This document shows positions 45,247 through 50,760 of a stretch of 50,760 nucleotides of DNA, one piece after another. The position numbers and the translations under genes are program-made. Each line of letters begins with the position of its first letter. The first letter of the stretch is position 1. The DNA is from Acidimicrobiaceae bacterium (lineage in GTDB: Bacteria > Actinomycetota > Acidimicrobiia > Acidimicrobiales > Acidimicrobiaceae). The notes beneath the pieces were generated by a model, which was given only the letters and a program-made list of their open reading frames with translations, was not told the DNA's origin and searched no databases. The DNA lies in NCBI GenBank assembly GCA_013044385.1, contig JABEUN010000021.1:1-50760 (forward strand). The letters run 5' to 3'.

Positions 45247-47265
45247 GTGATTAACTTCTTCACTACTACTCAACACAGTGGGCGCACAATCCCGAGAACT
45301 ATCCTGCTCATAGCCCTTTCGGTACTGGCCTCCGCCTGTGGGAATGGCACCCCGGCAGCCACAGCGCAGACGCCGCAGACAACCTCGCAACTCCCTGGTT
45401 ACCTCCAAAGATCGCAACCTAGACCCAACCCGCTCACGGTCGATACCTCATTTCATGAGGCGGGATGCACCTTTGAAGGGATACCGCAGTCAATGAGTGG
45501 ATCGATATCGGCGTGTTACCGAATCCCCAATCTCCAGCCAGGTAACTACTGGCTGGCAGTCAACCAGGTTCTCCTTCAAAGGGGTACCTTGGCCAAAGAT
45601 TCGGGATTTCCCACTTCGAATGCTCAAGGCAACTCCGGACCGGCTGTAACGTTGTCTCTGAGCCCACCTAACGGTCCGGCAGGATCGAAAGTGCTGCTAC
45701 ATGGCGTCGTCGCCGCCACACTCAATCCCCTACCTCCTGTTGCCAACTTCTGCTGGGCAGGTTGCGTAAACGGCCTCCAATACGACGGCGTAAGCATCAC
45801 TTGGACCGGCAAGCATACCTTTAGCGCAAGCATCGTCACGCCTGCGGGACCTTGGATTGATGGCGCCACTGACCACCTAACCTACCCAAATGTCGGATAT
45901 TACCGAATCTCCACACAGTGCCTCGAACTCTTCAGAGGATGCGGACTCGGAACTTCCGAAGGGTCTACCGTCTTTCACGTGACACACACGCCGCCACCTT
46001 TTACCGACCAGCTGCACCTGAAGAGTCCGTTCGTCTTTCCAGGTCAGGTCGTGAAGGTTACCGGCTCCGTACCTTTGCTCGACATCATCGGTTCAAGTCA
46101 GGCCTTCGTGTTCCAATTCACGCTGGACCCAAAGCCATTACCGACTTATCACCTCGTCACCTCCGCAAAGTTGGCGGGACAGGCCACCTTCGTGGATCTT
46201 GGAGCTACCGAGGTATCCATCATCCCAGCCACATCAATCATAAGTCACCCCATCGTTGCGCCGAAAAATATTCAATTGGGCGGACTCTCTGACATCGCCG
46301 TCAACTCAAACCTTTTCGGTTTGGTCTTCACCTGTGTCGGGAACGGAATCGTCGAAACTCGCAACGGTGTGAATACAACGATCTCCGTCTCATCAGTCAA
46401 TCAAGCCCTCGGCAATTCCCCTTTCCCATCGCCGGGCTGCGTAACGATCGTCGACTCTGTCGGCGCAGCAAACAACCCTGTACTCGGAGCCGCTTTCATC
46501 TCTCCGACAAACTACTCATCGGGACCGCCTTATACACTCCGACCCTTCGTCAGCAAAGATATCGGCCAGTCCTGGACGCCCATACCGGTGCCAGCAGGCT
46601 TGCAGCAATCTAGTTTCATCGGTTTTGCACAGGGTACTCGTGCACTCACCGCCCTTTTCATTTCAAACTCCCTCGAGCCGATTGCCGAGACCACACCCAA
46701 CGGAATGACCTGGACAACCGGCCCAATGGACTGTCCAAAATCCGGCCCCTGCATCACCTATGGCGGCCTCAGCTTCGGAAACTGCGCAATGAACGGTAGT
46801 ACGCAGCAGATCTTCTACAGGCCGACCGTGGAGGGCCAACTACGACAAGTACCGTGGCCCAACCCAGTCAACGCATGCTTCGAGACCGAACTCTTCACAT
46901 CTGGGAAAGACGAATATCTGCTATCAACTTCATCTTCCTACCCGCTTAGGAAGTCGAGTGATGGGGGTGCACACTGGGAAGTCGTGTCCGGAATACCGAC
47001 CCTACCCGGCTCATCACCAGGGATTTCACAGGAGGAAGCAGAGACAGTGCTTCCAAACGGATCGCTGCTGTCAGCATCGTCAAAAGGTGGGGTCTATCTC
47101 TTGGGGGCCAACGACAGGTGGTGTAAGGTCCCGATTCCAGGTGTGCCGTCAAACTTTGGTCCATACCTAGTTCCCGGCAGGACACACGTCTACTACAAGT
47201 TTTACGAAAACGGAGGAATGGCCCTCGGCTCCATCAGTGACACACAGATTCACTGTGGTCGATGA
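45247..47265 (+). CDS. Large BNR-repeat lipoprotein
   Basis: A 672-residue precursor starting GTG with signal peptide and lipobox 'LASAC' (Cys31). The first ~330 residues have an IPT/TIG-like, Gly/Pro-rich extracellular character ('VTLSLSPPNGPAGSKVLLHGVV', 'FVFPGQVVKVTGSVPLL'), the second half a propeller with degenerate Asp boxes ('FVSKDIGQSWTP', 'KSSDGGAHWEV'). It contains several Cys pairs that could form disulfides outside the cell. Function unknown; it seems related to the preceding lipoprotein by architecture. Confidence 0.8.
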   Translation: MINFFTTTQHSGRTIPRTILLIALSVLASACGNGTPAATAQTPQTTSQLPGYLQRSQPRPNPLTVDTSFHEAGCTFEGIPQSMSGSISACYRIPNLQPGNYWLAVNQVLLQRGTLAKDSGFPTSNAQGNSGPAVTLSLSPPNGPAGSKVLLHGVVAATLNPLPPVANFCWAGCVNGLQYDGVSITWTGKHTFSASIVTPAGPWIDGATDHLTYPNVGYYRISTQCLELFRGCGLGTSEGSTVFHVTHTPPPFTDQLHLKSPFVFPGQVVKVTGSVPLLDIIGSSQAFVFQFTLDPKPLPTYHLVTSAKLAGQATFVDLGATEVSIIPATSIISHPIVAPKNIQLGGLSDIAVNSNLFGLVFTCVGNGIVETRNGVNTTISVSSVNQALGNSPFPSPGCVTIVDSVGAANNPVLGAAFISPTNYSSGPPYTLRPFVSKDIGQSWTPIPVPAGLQQSSFIGFAQGTRALTALFISNSLEPIAETTPNGMTWTTGPMDCPKSGPCITYGGLSFGNCAMNGSTQQIFYRPTVEGQLRQVPWPNPVNACFETELFTSGKDEYLLSTSSSYPLRKSSDGGAHWEVVSGIPTLPGSSPGISQEEAETVLPNGSLLSASSKGGVYLLGANDRWCKVPIPGVPSNFGPYLVPGRTHVYYKFYENGGMALGSISDTQIHCGR

Positions 47266-47344
47266 TTATCGGGGAAGGAGCGGTAGCAAGCGGCCGAATT
47301 ATGGAGTGGAACGTGTCGCTCGAGATACGCAACTTCCGTTGGAT

Positions 47345-47370
47345 GTACTGGCGGCAACTGTCGCCAGTAC
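47345..47370 (+). terminator. Hairpin between the large lipoprotein and MFS genes
   Basis: Nine perfect pairs (47345-47353 with 47362-47370) extended by a G-T and a C-G pair to an AACT loop, 80 bases after the lipoprotein stop and 67 bases before the MFS start. No T-run follows. Confidence 0.45.
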
Positions 47371-47436
47371 CAAAGATATGGACACGACCACCGAACAGTG
47401 CGCAGGTGAACTCTCAACAAATAGAATTGAGGCGCC

Positions 47437-48684
47437 ATGGACGCGAAAGAACGTAGGACACGCCTGCGGGACTGCCCGGGCTTTCTGCGCTTCTGGATGG
47501 CCTCCAGCCTCTCGGACTTCGGAACCTACGTCAGCACGATCGCCATTCAGGTCATTGTGGTGTTCACACTCCACGAAGGCGCCGCTGGCGTGGGACTCGT
47601 AAGTGCAGCTCGCTGGCTTCCTTATCTTTTGTTCGGCTTGGTGGCTGGCGTTCTGGTCGACCGTTCCCGTCGTCGCCCGCTGCTCATCATCACGGATCTG
47701 GTTCGAGGGGTTCTCCTTGTCGCAGTACCGGTACTCGCATTGATTCACCATCTTTCGATGGTGATCTTGATGTTGTTCATGGCGGCATTCGGACTGATGT
47801 CGCTAATTAACGACGCCGCCTCTCAATCCTTTCTGCCGCGCCTGGTTCCAGCAAATCTGTTGACCATCGCCAACGCTCGAATTGACCAAAGTCAAGCGGT
47901 CGCACAGACGTCCGGACCGGCTACCGGAGGTGGGTTGGTTTCACTACTTACCGCGCCATGGGCCGTGCTCTTCGACGCTGCAAGTTACGTCGCATCCGGC
48001 CTCCTGCTCCTGCGCATTCCGGTATCCGAACCTCCGCGCCTACCGACATCCCTACGTGGAGTACGGCGTGAGGCGCAAGAAGGTCTGCGATGGGTCTACA
48101 AGCACCCCACTCTCCGACCGCTCGCGCTGAGCACCCACGGCTGGTTTCTCTGCTACGCGGTAGCCAGCACGGTTCTACCCCTCTTCGTCTTGCGGACCCT
48201 CGGTCTAAGTGCCTTCGGCTATGGTGTGGCACTGTCTGTGGGTGGCATCGGAGCGTTGGTGGGAAGCCTCGCTGCAACACGACTTGGCGCGCGCTTCGGT
48301 TGCGGTCGGGTCGTCGTAACCTGTCGCGTGACGACGGCGGTCTCATGGGCGATCATGGCCCTCAGCCATGATCACTGGTCAGGCTGGGTCATGCTAGGCG
48401 CGGGCGAGTTGCTGCTTGGCACGTCGATGGGTGCAGAAAACGCAAACGAGATGAGTTATTGGCAAGCAGTGACACCTGATGCCCTTCAGGGCCGGATGAA
48501 CGCTACGAGGCGTTCGCTAAACCGAGCGATGCTCGTGATTGGTGCGCCAGCGGGTGGCTTTCTCGGCGACACTATCGGGTACCGGCCCATGCTCTGGATT
48601 GCTTCGGGAGGGTTTCTCGTTGTGGCAACCACGCTCGGATTGTCGCAGTTTCGAAACGCGCGCGTTGATAGCGCACCTAGTTGA
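47437..48684 (+). CDS. MFS transporter, MFS_3/EntS-like
   Basis: A 415-residue transporter with about 12 membrane helices. 'FLRFWMASSLSDFGTYVSTIAIQVIV' is the usual first helix of the MFS_3 exporter group, motif A reads 'GLVAGVLVDRSRRRPLLIITD', and 'DAASQSFLPRLVPANLLTIANARIDQSQAVAQTSGPATGG' is a family block. It resembles the exporter at 2883-4130 in size and class. Base composition seems richer in GC and 'gcgc'-type steps than its neighbours, so recent transfer is possible. Substrate unknown. Convergent with the ABC-2 transporter. Confidence 0.9.
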   Translation: MDAKERRTRLRDCPGFLRFWMASSLSDFGTYVSTIAIQVIVVFTLHEGAAGVGLVSAARWLPYLLFGLVAGVLVDRSRRRPLLIITDLVRGVLLVAVPVLALIHHLSMVILMLFMAAFGLMSLINDAASQSFLPRLVPANLLTIANARIDQSQAVAQTSGPATGGGLVSLLTAPWAVLFDAASYVASGLLLLRIPVSEPPRLPTSLRGVRREAQEGLRWVYKHPTLRPLALSTHGWFLCYAVASTVLPLFVLRTLGLSAFGYGVALSVGGIGALVGSLAATRLGARFGCGRVVVTCRVTTAVSWAIMALSHDHWSGWVMLGAGELLLGTSMGAENANEMSYWQAVTPDALQGRMNATRRSLNRAMLVIGAPAGGFLGDTIGYRPMLWIASGGFLVVATTLGLSQFRNARVDSAPS

Positions 48685-48900
48685 CGTGCTCACCCCTTGA
48701 ACCCAAACTGAGCCTAACCAGAAAAGGCGGACACTCTGATTACCAACGTACAATGCTGGTTCAATGGAAGTTGCCGTGGGAATCAGCAAAACGAACTTCA
48801 CCCTGGAGTTCAAGGTACAAGCAGCCCACATGGTTGAAACTTGGCGGTGACTCGTTTCCCAGACGGCGCTACGATTCCTCTAGCAGAGCTATTGCCCAAA

Positions 48901-49980
48901 TCATGGCTCAACCCTTTTTACCAGCCAGAAAGACAACCCAATGAGGACGAGCCCAGCCGCTCCTGTTGTCGCAGCGTAGATCCATTGAAGTTCCCAGAAG
49001 CGGGAAATTGGCTGGTAGCTGAACTTGTTATAGAAGTCGTAGGCGGCTACGCATTTGCTGAAGACTTGCTGATTGAAGGTGGCGGGACCAATTGCGCTGG
49101 TGGAGTTAGTCGTGGGCGATTTGTTCAGGACGAGCGAAGCACGGGTTGAACAGCCATCGATTGCATGATTGACGTATGAGTTTGGTATCGGGGCACCGTT
49201 TTTGGTAACGATTGTTGCTGCGACTAGCTGTGCGCCCTGCGGATATTGCTGAACCGGGTTTACTTGGATACCCCAGTTGCTGGTGGCGATTGTCGAATTC
49301 GGAGCGAGAAGTCTCGGCTCGGTAGCAGAGACTCCGTAGGCTATGGCTCCATAGGCAAGAGCCGTCACCAAGACAACGAATAATGGCCGCTTCAAAAGAA
49401 TCGAACAGAGCACTGAAAATGCGACCAACAAAACAGCTATGCCGACCGCGGTAGCGCCGCGAAATGGAAACATTCCCCATGGGTTGTAGTCGAAAGGAAA
49501 GTTGTGCGGAAAGACCCATCTCAAGGCTGCGACTTCTCCAACTATCGATATCAGCAGAGCACCAATTAGACCCGGCAATAATCTGGAAGCAAGCCATTGG
49601 TTTCGAGTTATGCCTTGAGTCCAAGAAAAACGGACGCTTTTTGTATCAAACTCCCTAGCGAGACTAGGGCCGACGAACACTAAAGCACATACTGCTGGAA
49701 GGAGATAGATCAACAGATTCGAAATCGGAACTGCGTAGGCGGGGGGCAGGCTCGCACCTGAGCAGGTGGTTGCTACGCACTTATGAAGTATCGCATAGCT
49801 TGAGGATCCGTTTGCTACCGTCGGCACGTTTCGGAGCATGTAACCGGCAAAGGCGAACCAAATGGTCTCAACAAGCGCCAACCCAGCCATGTAGATCGCT
49901 AAGCGGCGGTGGTAGGTCGAATATCTAAACGACAATCTAATTAGCGACGGTGCTCTAGTGGTCGAAGCCGAGGTGCTCAT
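48901..49980 (-). CDS. ABC-2-type transporter permease
   Basis: A 359-residue membrane protein with six likely helices: one near the N-terminus ('LAIYMAGLALVETIWFAFAGYML'), a group in the middle, a ~100-residue extracytoplasmic segment with three Cys after 'LLAPNSTIATSNW', and a final helix 'TTGAAGLVLIGLSFWLV'. This is the layout of YtrC/ABC-2 permeases. It begins three bases after the stop of the ATPase gene, so both form one transporter; export of a lipid, peptide or drug is possible but not shown. Confidence 0.85.
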   Translation of the reverse strand: MSTSASTTRAPSLIRLSFRYSTYHRRLAIYMAGLALVETIWFAFAGYMLRNVPTVANGSSSYAILHKCVATTCSGASLPPAYAVPISNLLIYLLPAVCALVFVGPSLAREFDTKSVRFSWTQGITRNQWLASRLLPGLIGALLISIVGEVAALRWVFPHNFPFDYNPWGMFPFRGATAVGIAVLLVAFSVLCSILLKRPLFVVLVTALAYGAIAYGVSATEPRLLAPNSTIATSNWGIQVNPVQQYPQGAQLVAATIVTKNGAPIPNSYVNHAIDGCSTRASLVLNKSPTTNSTSAIGPATFNQQVFSKCVAAYDFYNKFSYQPISRFWELQWIYAATTGAAGLVLIGLSFWLVKRVEP

Positions 49981-49983
49981 TTA

Positions 49984-50760
49984 TTACCCCCTTGCCTTGA
50001 TGGCCTCGGGGAAGACCCTTTTACCAGTCATCCTCGCGATCACGATCTCCTCTAGGCCGGCTGGCTTTGAGTCGAGTTGATAGCGCAGTGATTCATTGGC
50101 AGAACAGATCAAAAGCCGTGTGTCCATTTCGATCAGGTACTCCGACGGAGAATCAACAAGGCGATTGATCAGGTTTCGGTTCTCTTTTGAGTTTGTCGCC
50201 CAAAAATGAGTAGCTAGGAGTTCCTCGGTTGCCTGCGAAAGCGCTACGGAACCCTTAGATAAAAGTACTATGTGGTCACATGCCCGTTCCAGATCTCCGA
50301 TCAGGTGAGAGGAGAGCAGGATCGTGGCCGCCGAGTCATAGGCGTGCGAAAGAAGGATGCCGAGCAATGCTCTTCGGTTTATTGGGTCCAGCGAGGCAAG
50401 TGGCTCATCGAAGAGGAGTACAGAGGGCTCTTTTGCGAGAGCCATTAGGACGGCTACGACCTGTTTCTGTCCTCCAGACAGTCGATTGACGTGACGATCC
50501 AATGGAATCTCAAGCTGATCAGACCTTTGGAGGAGCATCTCTTCATTCCACGTGGAGTTGAGGTCTCGCCCCAGCTTGGAGAGCTTCTTTACGGATAGCC
50601 CCGTCGGCAATGAAACCTCCTGATCGACGAAGCCGACTTGGGATAGCCACGCTTGATCCTGAGATGGTGGCGATCCATTTATTTGGATCTCTCCGGAATC
50701 TGCCTTAGTAAGCCCCGCGAGAATGTACAAAAGGGTCGACTTACCAGCACCGTTTTTTCC
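49984..50760 (-). CDS. ABC transporter ATPase, 5' end cut by the window
   Basis: The frame runs through the right edge: the minus strand begins in the Walker A motif (GKNGAGKST), so the start lies outside. The rest contains Q-loop 'VGFVDQEVSLP', signature 'LSGGQKQVVAVLMAL', Walker B 'VLLFDEPLASLDP' and H-loop 'LLSSHL'. It is of the CcmA/YtrB class that pairs with ABC-2 permeases. The C-terminal ~100 residues are a variable domain with no recognised motif. Confidence 0.9.
   Translation of the reverse strand, partial: GKNGAGKSTLLYILAGLTKADSGEIQINGSPPSQDQAWLSQVGFVDQEVSLPTGLSVKKLSKLGRDLNSTWNEEMLLQRSDQLEIPLDRHVNRLSGGQKQVVAVLMALAKEPSVLLFDEPLASLDPINRRALLGILLSHAYDSAATILLSSHLIGDLERACDHIVLLSKGSVALSQATEELLATHFWATNSKENRNLINRLVDSPSEYLIEMDTRLLICSANESLRYQLDSKPAGLEEIVIARMTGKRVFPEAIKARG

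Overview
The window looks like a chromosomal segment of a high-GC-lineage actinobacterium with only moderate GC content, most likely from the class Acidimicrobiia (relatives of Acidimicrobium, Ferrimicrobium or Acidithrix). The grounds are the N-terminal 'GYWLVASDGGIFTFGDA' propeller repeats in the first gene, many GTG and TTG starts, an F420-type luciferase-like oxidoreductase, a fused electron transfer flavoprotein, and lipoproteins with Ser/Thr-rich stretches after the lipobox. This assignment is an inference from protein style; there is no rRNA or tRNA in the window to anchor it, and no mobile element or CRISPR array was seen.

Layout. 1-994: end of a secreted repeat-plus-matrixin metalloprotease. 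1675-4130: SDR, Dabb-domain protein and MFS exporter. 4144-6039 (minus): pheA-tyrA, the phenylalanine/tyrosine branch enzymes in one coupled operon, divergent from an LLM-class oxidoreductase (6194-7126). 7127-9743 is gene-poor, with a VOC protein and a DUF1269 protein. 9819-11675: an EtfB-EtfA fusion, convergent with and overlapping a two-component pair (13823-11633, minus). 18131-14016 (minus): a three-gene ABC importer of the ferric-ion/phosphonate type with a palindrome over its promoter region, divergent from an NCS1 nucleobase-type permease and an amidohydrolase (18521-20990). 25330-21382 (minus): cysK-cysE, then a 540-base structured leader, a 44-residue leader ORF and an Nramp-related metal transporter. 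27269-25515 (minus): an ABC-F protein; then a PEBP-family protein (27858-28403).

28630-35720 (plus) is one efflux module: response regulator, histidine kinase, an unusually long MacA-like adaptor, MacB-type ATPase and permease, and a Gly-rich DUF5666 lipoprotein, closed by a hairpin. After a DUF3054 gene, 36893-43618 holds the most informative block: a form I (Mo-Cu) aerobic carbon monoxide dehydrogenase locus, coxM-coxS-coxL, followed without gaps by an XdhC protein fused to a YHS domain, a CoxD-like AAA+ ATPase and a CoxE-like VWA protein. CoxMSL would oxidise CO and pass electrons to the respiratory chain, while the last three would mature the Mo-Cu site. Two BNR-propeller lipoproteins, an MFS transporter and an ABC-2 transporter (cut by the window end) follow.

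The points most worth following are the Nramp leader with its overlapping leader ORF, the XdhC-YHS fusion in the cox operon, the AYACSFR variant of the CoxL active-site loop, and the Cys-paired coiled-coil adaptor.
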